Assembly: GCA_965178635.1 (NCBI GenBank) | Contig: CBCXVT010000020.1 | Span: 14,510-78,509, forward strand | Source of the DNA: GCA-2733415 sp965178635 | Lineage (GTDB): Bacteria > Bacteroidota > Bacteroidia > Flavobacteriales > Flavobacteriaceae | Direction: 5' to 3' | Length of the DNA stretch: 64,000 nucleotides | Shown here: positions 46,332-54,572 of the stretch, piece by piece | Position numbering within the stretch: the stretch's first letter is position 1 | Layout of the letters: each line of letters starts with the position of its first letter | Notes under the pieces: generated by a model | The model's database searches: none | Told to the model about the DNA's origin: nothing | Seen by the model: the letters and a program-made list of their open reading frames with translations, nothing else | Position numbers and translations under genes: made by a program

Positions 46332-46955
46332 ATGAACAAATCATTTTTTTTTATCTTCTTTTTATTCGGAATTTCAAACACATATAGTCAAGATACTATA
46401 TATGTAAAAAATGAAAAAGAACCTATTATTTCAAAAATTATAGAAATCAACTCTTCCGAAGTTAAATATAAAAAATTCAATTACCAAGATGGAGCTTTAT
46501 TTATAATTGAGAAAAATGAAATTGAAAGAATAAATTTCAAAAATGGAGACACTCAAACTTTCATAAAAAAAAATGAAAGTCAAGAAAGTAAAAGTTTAAT
46601 TGCGAATTCAAAAATCTATCTGCAATATTCAACCACAGAAAAGAAAAAAAATGTAGAAAAAATTGATGCACTAAATATATTGAGAAGAGAGATAAATAAT
46701 TTAGCAAGTTGTAAAATTGTGAACTCAATCGATGATGCAGATTTTGTTATTGAAATTCAAGCTACAAAATATATGATAACGAAAAGAAGAGTTAAACTAA
46801 AAGTAATCCATCTTTTAACTAAAGAGAATATATTTGAATCTGAATGGGAAAAGGGTGCACCAAGTGAGTTTAATGGATTTTCTGGAACAAGGCAAGCTAC
46901 TGGAAGAGTGATAAAAAGACAATTATTATATGCTTTCCCTGAAATTGTAAAATAA
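46332..46955 (+). CDS. Cassette 1: secreted hypothetical protein
   Basis: From ATG 46332 a signal peptide is clear (FFFIFFLFGISNTYSQ); the longer frame from 46290 uses a TTG that lies in the core of the cassette boundary and is rejected. The mature part has a charged beta-rich N-terminus and a C-terminal domain with DADFVIEIQATKYMIT and KVIHLLTKENIFESEW. No family recognised; it may be a periplasmic or lipoprotein-like stress protein. The gene is alone in its cassette. Confidence 0.7.
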   Translation: MNKSFFFIFFLFGISNTYSQDTIYVKNEKEPIISKIIEINSSEVKYKKFNYQDGALFIIEKNEIERINFKNGDTQTFIKKNESQESKSLIANSKIYLQYSTTEKKKNVEKIDALNILRREINNLASCKIVNSIDDADFVIEIQATKYMITKRRVKLKVIHLLTKENIFESEWEKGAPSEFNGFSGTRQATGRVIKRQLLYAFPEIVK

Positions 46956-46967
46956 TTAAAAAACTAC

Positions 46968-47106
46968 TACGTGCAACAATGCATATATTTTATTGCTAGG
47001 TTATAGCCAGCTTAAGAAAGTCCTCGCGGACTTTCTATCTGTGATTTATTTGCTAAATTTAGTGCTTAAACACTCAACGAAATCATACACAAACACGTTG
47101 CCATTA
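46968..47106 (+). repeat. attC-like site 1 (long type)
   Basis: TACGTGCAAC (46968-46977) is the exact reverse complement of GTTGCACGTA at the start of cassette 1. A central hairpin pairs GAAAGTCC with GGACTTTC around TCGC. The right part holds TTTGCTAAATTTAGTGCTTA and ends at GTT 47097. GTTGCCATTA (47097-47106) opens cassette 2. Confidence 0.7.
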
Positions 47107-47114
47107 ATTTGAAA

Positions 47115-47645
47115 ATGAATAAAACCACGAAAAAAATAATAGCAAAAGAATTCCTCTTCTTATTAGGAACAACAATTTTATTTTTTGTCATGCTTTTTGC
47201 TTGGATTTCATTAATCGACTCTAATTATAATAAGCGAAATGAAATTAGAACAGAGATTGAAAAGTTTAAAAAAAATAATCAATCCGAAAACAATGAGCTT
47301 TTGAAATTAGTTTATAGTAAACTAAAAACAGAAGCATCTTATGATGAATTTGTATCTGATTTTAAAGAGTCTTCGGAATTACAAAAACTTTCTTACAGTA
47401 AATTAGAAACTGAAGCGAATTTTCAAACTTTCGTAAGGGATGCTTTAGGAGAAATTGAAATCGAAAAAAGTAATGAATTAAAAGTATTGAAAAAAAAATT
47501 GGATAAGACAGAGAAATCAATTTTTAACGATAGCGTTAGTGAAGATGAAGTATTCGGACTTGGAGTAACTTTATTTTTTATCTTTTTTGTTTTTCGTTAT
47601 CTGATTTACACAACAAAATGGAGTATAAAACAGCTAAAACAATAA
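47115..47645 (+). CDS. Cassette 2: two-helix membrane protein with internal duplication
   Basis: From ATG 47115 the 176-residue product has a membrane segment near residues 12-35 (FLFLLGTTILFFVMLFAW) and another near 145-160 (FGLGVTLFFIFFVFRY). Between them is a charged helix with two copies of one motif: LLKLVYSKLKTEASYDEFV and LQKLSYSKLETEANFQTFV. The repeat probably forms a coiled coil or paired sensor in the periplasm or cytoplasm. Function unknown. It is the only gene of the cassette. Confidence 0.6.
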   Translation: MNKTTKKIIAKEFLFLLGTTILFFVMLFAWISLIDSNYNKRNEIRTEIEKFKKNNQSENNELLKLVYSKLKTEASYDEFVSDFKESSELQKLSYSKLETEANFQTFVRDALGEIEIEKSNELKVLKKKLDKTEKSIFNDSVSEDEVFGLGVTLFFIFFVFRYLIYTTKWSIKQLKQ

Positions 47646-47649
47646 AAAC

Positions 47650-47786
47650 TAATGTCAACAATGGCTATAAGTAATTACAGGTTCTCGCCAACTTCTAAAA
47701 ACATTCGCGGATTTTCTATTCGGTTTTTATTTGCTAAATTAGGTGCTTAAACATGCAACAAAACATATACGAACACGTTGTGTAGC
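47650..47786 (+). repeat. attC-like site 2 (long type)
   Basis: TAATGTCAAC (47650-47659) matches the reverse complement of the cassette 2 start GTTGCCATTA at 9 of 10 positions. Internal sequence (ACAATGGCTATAAGTAATT, TTCTCGCCAACTTCTAAAAA, TTTGCTAAATTAGGTGCTTA) is almost the same as in site 3. It ends at GTT 47777; GTTGTGTAGC (47777-47786) opens cassette 3. Confidence 0.7.
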
Positions 47787-47801
47787 ATTAAAACCAAACG
47801 T

Positions 47802-48170
47802 ATGAAAAAAATATTTTTAACTGTAATTGGAATAGTCGTTTTGACTTCATTTACAAACAAAACTGAAATAAGTGATGAATGTGATGTCGCTGAATTTTAT
47901 AAAGCTGTTGAACCTGAAAGTGATGTAAAAGTTCTAACAACTTCAGGAGATTTACAAGAAGCTGAATTAATTTTAGTGCCAACCAAAATGGAAGAGGGTA
48001 CTTTTAAAATTGAAGTCACAAGAAAAGGGAGTAATATCTATAAAGTTGAAGGAACTAACTACTATATTGAAACACGATATTGCTATGAATACGCTACTTA
48101 TGATGAGGCAATACTAAAAGTAGAAAGCAATTATGGATACGACAAAGGAACAATAATATTTAACCCATAA
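47802..48170 (+). CDS. Cassette 3 first gene: secreted hypothetical protein
   Basis: From ATG 47802 a signal peptide is visible (KKIFLTVIGIVVLTSFTN). The mature 100-residue part is acidic, with VAEFYKAVEPESDVKVL and a C-terminal beta region (KVEGTNYYIETRYCYEYATY). A frame from 47778 would start inside the cassette boundary and is rejected. Unknown family. It precedes the protease gene by 12 bases, so both are in one cassette and probably one message. Confidence 0.6.
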   Translation: MKKIFLTVIGIVVLTSFTNKTEISDECDVAEFYKAVEPESDVKVLTTSGDLQEAELILVPTKMEEGTFKIEVTRKGSNIYKVEGTNYYIETRYCYEYATYDEAILKVESNYGYDKGTIIFNP

Positions 48171-48181
48171 TAAAATTATAA

Positions 48182-49171
48182 ATGACAAATAAATACATAT
48201 TATTAATATTAACCTTAATACCTTTTTTCACTTTTAGCCAAACTGCTAAAGAGATTGCAAAAAACTGTTTACCATCCACAGTTTCATTGGTTATGGAAGA
48301 TAAATCTAAACAACCTGTCTCTTTAGGCTCTGGTTTTGTATTAGAAAACGGAAAAGTTGTAACAAATTTACACGTAATTGAAGGAGCTAAATATGGATAT
48401 ATACTCGAAAATGGAAGTTCTAAAAAACATTCAATCAAAGGTTACTACCAAATAGACAAAATAAATGATTTAGCAATACTTTCCGTTCCAACATTAACTG
48501 CCCAACCTTTAGCTATTTCAAATTTAGACAAACCTGATGTTGGAGAAAAAATTTATGCGATTGGAAACCCTAAAGGGCTTTCAGGTACAATTTCTGAAGG
48601 AATTGTAAGTGGAATCCGCTCAATGGAAAACAAATCACTAATACAGATTACTGCACCAATTTCACCAGGTAGTAGTGGAGGACCTGTAATAAACAATAAA
48701 GGAGAAGTAATTGGAGTAGCTGTAGGAACATTAACTTCTGGTCAGAATCTAAACTTTGCAATACCTGTGAATTTATTAACGAATCTTGCAAACAAAGGAA
48801 CTTCATCTATAACTTCATTAAATATATCAAAAGGTGCGACTACACCAAAAACAAATAAAGATGAAATAGATGTTAAAGATGGCGTGATAGTTAGAAATTT
48901 ATCTTGGGGTTGTTTTTTTGACTTTAGTTATAACTTTTCTATTAAGAACAATCTACCTTCAACTATTAGTGACGTAAGAGTATTAATTTTAGTTTATGAT
49001 TTAACAGGTACAATCATAAATTATTCAGAAAAAACATATTTCAGATATGATGAAATTAAACCATTTTTAGCTAAAACTATAGAATGTGTAAGCACTGAAT
49101 TTAAGGATAGTTATAAAAAAGGTTATAAAATAAAGGCTAGAATATTAGATTTTAAAATACAAGACGAATAA
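48182..49171 (+). CDS. Cassette 3 second gene: secreted trypsin-like serine protease
   Basis: The 329-residue protein has a signal peptide (LLILTLIPFFTFSQ) and a chymotrypsin-fold domain with the catalytic triad: His in VTNLHVIEGA (about residue 61), Asp in INDLAILSV (about 98) and Ser in SPGSSGGPVIN (about 165). The last 110 residues form a separate domain (DVRVLILVYDLTGTIINYS) without PDZ features. It would cleave proteins in the periplasm. It is the most recognisable enzyme in the cassette array. Confidence 0.85.
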   Translation: MTNKYILLILTLIPFFTFSQTAKEIAKNCLPSTVSLVMEDKSKQPVSLGSGFVLENGKVVTNLHVIEGAKYGYILENGSSKKHSIKGYYQIDKINDLAILSVPTLTAQPLAISNLDKPDVGEKIYAIGNPKGLSGTISEGIVSGIRSMENKSLIQITAPISPGSSGGPVINNKGEVIGVAVGTLTSGQNLNFAIPVNLLTNLANKGTSSITSLNISKGATTPKTNKDEIDVKDGVIVRNLSWGCFFDFSYNFSIKNNLPSTISDVRVLILVYDLTGTIINYSEKTYFRYDEIKPFLAKTIECVSTEFKDSYKKGYKIKARILDFKIQDE

Positions 49172-49177
49172 ATAACT

Positions 49178-49314
49178 CTACACAACAATGGCTATAAGTA
49201 ATTGCTTGTTCTCGCCAACTTCTAAAAACATTCGCAGATTTTCTATTCGGCTTTTATTTGTTAAATTAGGTGCTTAAAACACGCCACTAATCAAACACAA
49301 AACTGTTAGTAATA
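49178..49314 (+). repeat. attC-like site 3 (long type)
   Basis: CTACACAAC (49178-49186) is the exact reverse complement of GTTGTGTAG at the start of cassette 3. The interior (AATGGCTATAAGTAATTGC, TTCTCGCCAACTTCTAAAAA) is nearly the same as site 2. It ends at GTT 49305; GTTAGTAATA (49305-49314) opens cassette 4. Confidence 0.7.
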
Positions 49315-49330
49315 ATAAACTCTCTTTAAA

Positions 49331-49750
49331 ATGAAAAACACAATTTTCACCATATTGTTCCTCTTGACTTTAAATTTAAATGCTCAGCAAAACATTTTTG
49401 GAGTACCACAAAATAGTGCTACAACACAGAATAAAATGAATCTAGCTCAAAAAAATATTAATCAAGCTTATAAGGCATACTTTGAAGGAAATATTGAAAA
49501 GGCAAAATATTTCATTGACCAATCACAAGAACATGGTTTTAAAAGTGGGGACTTTTATTTCCTTTTAGGAGCATATATGTATCGGACTGAAGAGTTTAAA
49601 GCAGCCAAAAGGTATTGGAAAATTTCACATAAAGAGGGTGGATGTTGGGAATGCAAAGAATACTTAGAAAAATTAAAAAACAACATGCCTGTAGAAAGTT
49701 TAATTATGGACAAAGTCAAACTCTACTTATCAGAGTTGAATAAAAAATAA
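49331..49750 (+). CDS. Cassette 4: secreted protein with TPR-like repeat
   Basis: A 139-residue product with a signal peptide (TIFTILFLLTLNLNAQ) and helix pairs of TPR type (AQKNINQAYKAYFEGNIEKA, then YFLLGAYMYRTEEFKAAKRY). WECKEYLEKLKN near the end includes a Cys; a second Cys is close (GGCWEC). It probably binds a protein partner in the periplasm. No named family. Confidence 0.65.
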   Translation: MKNTIFTILFLLTLNLNAQQNIFGVPQNSATTQNKMNLAQKNINQAYKAYFEGNIEKAKYFIDQSQEHGFKSGDFYFLLGAYMYRTEEFKAAKRYWKISHKEGGCWECKEYLEKLKNNMPVESLIMDKVKLYLSELNKK

Positions 49751-49753
49751 ACG

Positions 49754-49888
49754 ATTACCAACACCGCATAAAATTAATTACTAGTTTTAGCCTACTTACG
49801 AAAATACTCGTGGATTTTCAGTTTGGTGCGTACTTGCAAAGTTTAGTGCAAAACCACGCAACTACTCATAGCCGAGACCGTAAGCAAA
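49754..49888 (+). repeat. attC-like site 4 (long type)
   Basis: ATTACCAAC (49754-49762) matches the reverse complement of the cassette 4 start at 8 of 9 positions. A central hairpin pairs ACGAAAAT with ATTTTCAGT around an ACTCGTGG core, the same place as the stem of site 1 but with different bases. It ends near 49880, where the core reads GTAAGCAAA rather than GTT, a mutated boundary opening cassette 5. Confidence 0.6.
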
Positions 49889-49938
49889 CATTAAAAAACT
49901 CATTTCTAAAATAAAAAAAAGAAATTAATCTAATTCAT

Positions 49939-50406
49939 ATGAAAACTACAACTTTAATTATCTTCTTCCTATTCTTTAATATTACATTTTCACAGTCTTT
50001 AGATGAGACTATTGGTTGGATTGGCCAAAATACAGATGGTCGTGAACAAGTTTATTACGACAAAGAAAACCATAAACTATCTATTAACTCAGTTAGACAA
50101 GCTCATAACTCATTAACTGTTTTTGTAAAAGAAATTGATCCAAATAGTATTAGTAGCATAGGAATTTTAAATGGTCAAGGTGGTTGGAATTCAGTTGTCT
50201 TAAATTTCAAGAATGGCTATGGAAATGTAACACGTTATATGAGAGACGAAAATTTTGAAATAACTGGTAATAAAACAAATGGTGATATGGCATATTTAAA
50301 TATTAAAGTTCAATGCGACTATGATAAAATATTAAAACTAAAAAAGGCATTCTTACATCTGTTTAAAACAATAGGTGTTCAAGTTAAAGATGGAGATTTA
50401 TTTTAA
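49939..50406 (+). CDS. Cassette 5 first gene: secreted hypothetical protein
   Basis: A 155-residue product with a signal peptide (TTLIIFFLFFNITFSQ) followed by a beta-rich domain (GREQVYYDKENHKLSIN, GGWNSVVLNFKNGYGNV) and a C-terminal helix (ILKLKKAFLHLFKTIG). Not recognised. It has about 50 bp of leader after the boundary. Confidence 0.6.
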   Translation: MKTTTLIIFFLFFNITFSQSLDETIGWIGQNTDGREQVYYDKENHKLSINSVRQAHNSLTVFVKEIDPNSISSIGILNGQGGWNSVVLNFKNGYGNVTRYMRDENFEITGNKTNGDMAYLNIKVQCDYDKILKLKKAFLHLFKTIGVQVKDGDLF

Positions 50407-50422
50407 TTTACCTAATAATTAA

Positions 50423-50494
50423 ATGGAAATAATTGGTTTTATAAGTATAGGTATTGTTGCTCTTTTCTTTTTTTTAATACTATCAAATAATTAA
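50423..50494 (+). CDS. Cassette 5 second gene: tiny membrane peptide
   Basis: A 23-residue frame, MEIIGFISIGIVALFFFLIL then SNN, is one membrane helix. It is directly followed by a run of ten A and a frame that lacks a start codon. It may be a small membrane peptide or the leader of the next frame by ribosomal slippage. Its short length keeps confidence low. Confidence 0.35.
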   Translation: MEIIGFISIGIVALFFFLILSNN

Positions 50495-50798
50495 AAAAAA
50501 AATATTAGGGATTTTATTAGTTTTAGTCTTTATTATTAGGCAATGTAACTTACATAATTCTGATAAAAATGGTGTAACTATTGAACAAAAGGTAAAGCCA
50601 ATTAATAACAGTTCTTCCATACAAGAAATAAAACTCCCAAAATATAATCACAAGCTAAATTACAAAGAAAAAGATACTTATATCCAAAAAAGAAGCAATG
50701 GATATTCAAGAACATATTATAGAGGGCCTAGAGGAGGATGCTATTATATAAACTCAAATGGTAATAAAACTTACGTTGATAGAAGTTTATGCAATTGA
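50490..50798 (+). CDS. Cassette 5 third gene: lipoprotein-like hypothetical, start codon not canonical
   Basis: An open frame of about 102 residues runs from an A10 tract to a stop at 50798 and encodes KKILGILLVLVFIIRQCNLHN, a signal-peptide-like start with a Cys (possible lipobox), then a Lys/Tyr-rich tail (TYYRGPRGGCYYINSNGN). The in-frame stop upstream leaves no ATG, GTG or TTG; ATT at 50490 could serve, or an indel in the A10 tract may have removed the ATG. It is too short and start-less to have been listed as a normal ORF. Confidence 0.45.
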   Translation: MKKKILGILLVLVFIIRQCNLHNSDKNGVTIEQKVKPINNSSSIQEIKLPKYNHKLNYKEKDTYIQKRSNGYSRTYYRGPRGGCYYINSNGNKTYVDRSLCN

Positions 50799-50813
50799 AA
50801 GTATGAAAAAATA

Positions 50814-50860
50814 TTTGCTAACAACACCTAAAAATAATATGGAGTTGGCTTAACTTAAAA
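50814..50860 (+). repeat. attC-like site 5 (short or degenerate), right end of array
   Basis: TTTGCTAAC (50814-50822) matches the reverse complement of the cassette 5 start at 8 of 9 positions. It is followed by AACACC...GGAGTT symmetry and GGCTTAAC at about 50845-50853. No further cassette is seen downstream, where the next gene is on the minus strand. Confidence 0.4.
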
Positions 50861-50891
50861 AGGGTCTAAAATTTAAATGGTTGTTGATTTA

Positions 50892-51290
50892 TTACAACTC
50901 TTTGAGTTCACCGGAAGCTGCTTCATCAAAATGATTTAAAAGGTAAAGTGGATCTTTATCTTCTATAATTTGCCAAGCTTCAGAGCTGTATTCATATTCA
51001 AAAACCATAGCTTCATTAGTATTGTTTACTACAATTTGTAACCTGTCTTTTTCGTTAAACGTTATAGGTTTGTCAAAACAATTTGCTTTTGTAAGTGCCT
51101 TGGAAATTTTAATTCTATTTTCGTAATAGTTGGGTAAGAATTCATCGTAAGGTATTTGTACTTCTCCAATAAATTCTAATTTTTTGTGTTTGTTATATCT
51201 GTTTAACACCCAATAATGCTTGAGTTCTTCAAGGTCTGTGTTTTCATCAACACAGCTACACAGTTTTATATGATCTGATATTTTGCACAT
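50892..51290 (-). CDS. Hypothetical protein at the end of the defence block
   Basis: A 132-residue soluble protein, acidic overall, with CSCVDENTDLEELKHYWVL and a beta-rich centre. Four Cys occur near the N-terminus and in NCFDKPITF, possibly structural. Not recognised. It is the last gene of the minus-strand series and 70 bp after McrC, so it could be an accessory gene. Confidence 0.55.
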   Translation of the reverse strand: MCKISDHIKLCSCVDENTDLEELKHYWVLNRYNKHKKLEFIGEVQIPYDEFLPNYYENRIKISKALTKANCFDKPITFNEKDRLQIVVNNTNEAMVFEYEYSSEAWQIIEDKDPLYLLNHFDEAASGELKEL

Positions 51291-51360
51291 GCTTTTAGTT
51301 TTTTATTAAATAGACCTGTAATGGGATTTGTTATATAGAATGTTTTTATGTTTTGTTTTC

Positions 51361-52641
51361 TTACAACTCAGGCAATTTAATTCCGTATTTGTAGAACATT
51401 ACATATTTTTCAAATGGATATTTCCTTAAACTTTCTTTATCTAATTCAACACCATTTTTTTGATCAGGATATATCACTAAACATTCTAGCACTTTACTAT
51501 AATCGGATTCATTTAATTCATCATACATTTTCTTCATTCTTGCATATCCGCTAATTTGACGCGCATCATCCATTGATAGACCATTAGATGCGTAACGTGG
51601 TTTGTATTTAGCATCTATAACCATTTTAAAACCTTGCTTATTTAACACAAAATCTGGTTCTTGTCTATTGATCGTTACATGATATTTTACTTCATTTTTT
51701 AATGGAAATACTTCTCGTAGTTTTTTATACACATACAACTCAAACAACTTGGTCATATCAATCCAAAATGGTGGTGTTTTAAATTGCTGTTCACTCGTCT
51801 TACTAATGGTGTAGTTATAGCGTTTTAAAATAATTTTAGCCAGTTTTATAGCGTGCGTGTATTCTTTGAAGAGTGGGTTAGGCTTTGTGTTTTTTACTAA
51901 TCTGATGTCTATATTCTGATCTACATTATCAAATGCAGGCTTCACATAATTAAATACATGTTTTAAATCTATGGTATTACAACCATTAAGATTATTTAAA
52001 GCGGATTGCGTAAACAACAATGCTTTTTTTAAGATTCTATTTTCTACAGAATTATATCCAAATTCTTCAAATGTACATACGTTATGCAACATTTTTTGAT
52101 GAGAATGGTTTTGTTTAATGGTTGCATTGACCAATACTTTACCTTTTACTCGAGCGTTTAAATTTTTAGTGACTTTATAGTACGATTTCTTTAATCCTTT
52201 GCGTACTATTTGTTTCATTACTTGTAAGAACTCAACAAATAAGAATGGGGTTAATATATCTTGTTGTTGATTAATAGGTATCAGAGGTGCTTTAAAATCT
52301 ATTGTATATAAATCATTTAGATGTTTGAAGTTTTCAGGTTCTTGTAAAGCTTCAAATAGCATTCCTAAATAATCTATTTGTATGGCCTCTTTATTGATTT
52401 TTGGCTGAACATAAATTGATAACTCCTTATTTACTATCCAATCAATACCTATCATGTAGGAAGTGTCGATTTTATAATCTTCTAGATCCTTATTGTATAT
52501 CAAAGAAAAACATAACTGTCCCTCTTTTTTACGAGTCAATTTTTTAGAATAATCTTGCGTATTTAAAATCGCACGAAACTCTTCAGAAAGGATCTCGGTA
52601 CCGTTATATTTACAATTATAATGTTCTCCTAAAACAAGCAT
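51361..52641 (-). CDS. mcrC: McrC, nuclease subunit of the McrBC-type restriction system
   Basis: A 426-residue protein. Its C-terminal half carries the PD-(D/E)xK nuclease: EPDFVLNKQGFKMVIDAKYK (residues about 325-345, split by position) with the acidic and lysine residues in place. The N-terminal half matches McrC family DNA-interaction domains (VKGKVLVNATIKQN, FEEFGYNSVENRIL). With McrB it cleaves DNA with modified cytosines or other modified DNA. Its ATG is directly adjacent to the mcrB stop (52642), so they are co-translated. Confidence 0.9.
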   Translation of the reverse strand: MLVLGEHYNCKYNGTEILSEEFRAILNTQDYSKKLTRKKEGQLCFSLIYNKDLEDYKIDTSYMIGIDWIVNKELSIYVQPKINKEAIQIDYLGMLFEALQEPENFKHLNDLYTIDFKAPLIPINQQQDILTPFLFVEFLQVMKQIVRKGLKKSYYKVTKNLNARVKGKVLVNATIKQNHSHQKMLHNVCTFEEFGYNSVENRILKKALLFTQSALNNLNGCNTIDLKHVFNYVKPAFDNVDQNIDIRLVKNTKPNPLFKEYTHAIKLAKIILKRYNYTISKTSEQQFKTPPFWIDMTKLFELYVYKKLREVFPLKNEVKYHVTINRQEPDFVLNKQGFKMVIDAKYKPRYASNGLSMDDARQISGYARMKKMYDELNESDYSKVLECLVIYPDQKNGVELDKESLRKYPFEKYVMFYKYGIKLPEL

Positions 52642-54342
52642 CTACAATTTTTCTATTTCGATTATTGCAGCTTCTTTTAAGATTCCATCTTGCACATACT
52701 CTCTTAAAATAGGTTTAATTTCATATTCTAAATTCATATTGAAATTATCTTTTTCATGAATAAAGTAAGAGTGGCCTAACCACACATCTTTTGGTTCAAA
52801 CTCATCTGACAAAAAATCAGAGCGTTCTAGTTGTTTATCAGTTAACTCTTCATTGTTTACAAATAGTTTTGCTACCTGTTCAAACATTTCTTTATGAAAG
52901 CATAACTCAGGATCATTTTCTTTTTTGTTGGTATTCAAGTCAGATTCCAATATAATTTTTGGTAACACATCTACAAAGGCAAAACGTCTGCGTATGGCGT
53001 AGTCTATTTGCCCCACACTTCTGTCTGCGGTATTCATAGTACCAATAATGAATAGGTTAGGAGGTAAGATAATTTTATTATCACCATCAATATCATACAT
53101 GCTTTCTACTGGCTCCCCTCTATATTCAAGAGCATATATCAACTCCCCTAAAACACTTGATAAATTTGCTCTGTTTATTTCATCAATGATTAAAACATAA
53201 TTAGATGATAGGTTATCTAAAGCTTTTTGAGCAAAATTAGCTAATACTTTATTTTCTGTTTCATATGAAACTTTGTCACCAATAGATTTTACGGAAATAC
53301 CTCTAACAAAATCTTCATACGTATATGAGGGATGAAATTGGATTAATTGACTTTCTCCTTTAGTAATAATATTATTATTTTCAATCTTAATTCCTCCTTT
53401 TAAATCAAAGTTGTTAAAAAGAAAATACATAAACTCATAATTAGTTATATCAGAGGCATATTTACTCTTTAACATCAGAAAGTGTTTTTGCAACTTCAAG
53501 TTTTTTTCAATATAATTTAAATCTTTTGTAGAAATATTAAACAGTATCAATGCATTGTTAAGGCAGTCTTCACTACTTATCGGAAAATACTTATCATTAT
53601 AATAAGTACTTAATATTTTTAATACAAAACCTTTACCTATCTCAAATGGTTTATCAAACTTTTCGTTGACAACTCTACTCAAAAGATCGGCAACTTTTTC
53701 CATTGCTTCATCATCATTAGCAATATCTTTTATAAACCCACTTTTTTTGTATTCTTCATCATTAGCATTCCAATATATTTTTCCTTTGGTTGCAGTACCG
53801 TTATACTTTCCTGTATAAATTAAATTATATTCTAACCAATAACAAAAACCATCTTTATCATCTAAACCAAGTGCATACTCCTCTAAACTTAAATTTTTTA
53901 AATTCTCTTTTTTAAACTTATCTAAAAACTCATTTTCCAAATTAGACACAAATTCTCTATGCCTACTTATTTCTTCATTTACTTGATAATTTTGTAAAAA
54001 AGAAGCAATTTTTTGTGAATGATTTTGCGTGCTTGGCTTAGTTAAAGTAGCTGCTATCGCCTTTGCCATTCTAGTTTTACCTGTTCCTGGAGGACCTTGT
54101 AAAATTATTTGTTTTTTATGTTTTAATAAACTGACTTTATCTTCCATATACTTTTGGGGATATAAATAATTGAACCAATTATTTATAAACTTATACGTTT
54201 GTGTAGTACTATCTTTTAACTCTTTAAAAGTTCCATTGTGACCGATTTTATTTAAACCAACATGAAAACTTCTATTTTTTGAAATATCTTTAAAAAACCC
54301 TAGCTTTTTAATTCTATAATCTATCCCCGAAAGACACACCAT
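52642..54342 (-). CDS. mcrB: McrB-like AAA+ GTPase/ATPase, motor domain
   Basis: The 566-residue product contains the AAA+ core: QIILQGPPGTGKTRMAKAIA as Walker A, YVLIIDEINRANLSSVLGEL as Walker B, and the McrB GTPase motif IIGTMNTADRSVGQID followed by AIRRRFAFVDV. Between Walker A and B is an insert of about 230 residues. The N-terminal DNA-recognition part is missing in this frame; a piece is found at 54366-54560 and the sequence between is out of frame. So the motor may be separated from its DNA-binding domain. Confidence 0.88.
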   Translation of the reverse strand: MVCLSGIDYRIKKLGFFKDISKNRSFHVGLNKIGHNGTFKELKDSTTQTYKFINNWFNYLYPQKYMEDKVSLLKHKKQIILQGPPGTGKTRMAKAIAATLTKPSTQNHSQKIASFLQNYQVNEEISRHREFVSNLENEFLDKFKKENLKNLSLEEYALGLDDKDGFCYWLEYNLIYTGKYNGTATKGKIYWNANDEEYKKSGFIKDIANDDEAMEKVADLLSRVVNEKFDKPFEIGKGFVLKILSTYYNDKYFPISSEDCLNNALILFNISTKDLNYIEKNLKLQKHFLMLKSKYASDITNYEFMYFLFNNFDLKGGIKIENNNIITKGESQLIQFHPSYTYEDFVRGISVKSIGDKVSYETENKVLANFAQKALDNLSSNYVLIIDEINRANLSSVLGELIYALEYRGEPVESMYDIDGDNKIILPPNLFIIGTMNTADRSVGQIDYAIRRRFAFVDVLPKIILESDLNTNKKENDPELCFHKEMFEQVAKLFVNNEELTDKQLERSDFLSDEFEPKDVWLGHSYFIHEKDNFNMNLEYEIKPILREYVQDGILKEAAIIEIEKL

Positions 54343-54365
54343 TAATAAGGGATTTATCTGCTATC

Positions 54366-54560
54366 TTATTTTTTAACTTCAACCAAACAATGTGCAGCAT
54401 TACCTTTATGAATTAGAATAATATCTCCACTATTAAGTGTTAAAAATATTTCTTTAGCATAATCTATATGAGAGGTTATACGATTATCCGACAAAGCCTC
54501 ATCAACAAAGTTTTCTCCAGTCTCACCATTACGTATTTGTAATTTAAAATATCTTCTCAT
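54366..54560 (-). pseudogene. mcrB: N-terminal (EVE-like) fragment of McrB, split off by frameshift
   Basis: A 64-residue frame, MRRYFKLQIRNGETG to HCLVEVKK, has the sequence of an EVE/PUA-like domain start (SGDIILIHKGNAAHCLVEV). Its stop lies 23 bases before the McrB start. In the -1 frame the sequence continues SLINGVSFG, and in another frame SGIDYRIKKLGFF, which would follow naturally. Two indels, one in an A6 run at about 54368-54375, explain the break. EVE domains sense modified bases in McrB-like proteins; the part between 54342 and 54366 is the linker. An alternative is a separate small gene. Confidence 0.6.
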
Positions 54561-54572
54561 GCTTGTTTATTG

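Noticed and set aside
44892..50860. Toxin-antitoxin array
   Set aside because: Cassette arrays often hold toxin-antitoxin pairs, but the products here are mostly secreted or membrane proteins and an ATPase; no pair is recognisable.
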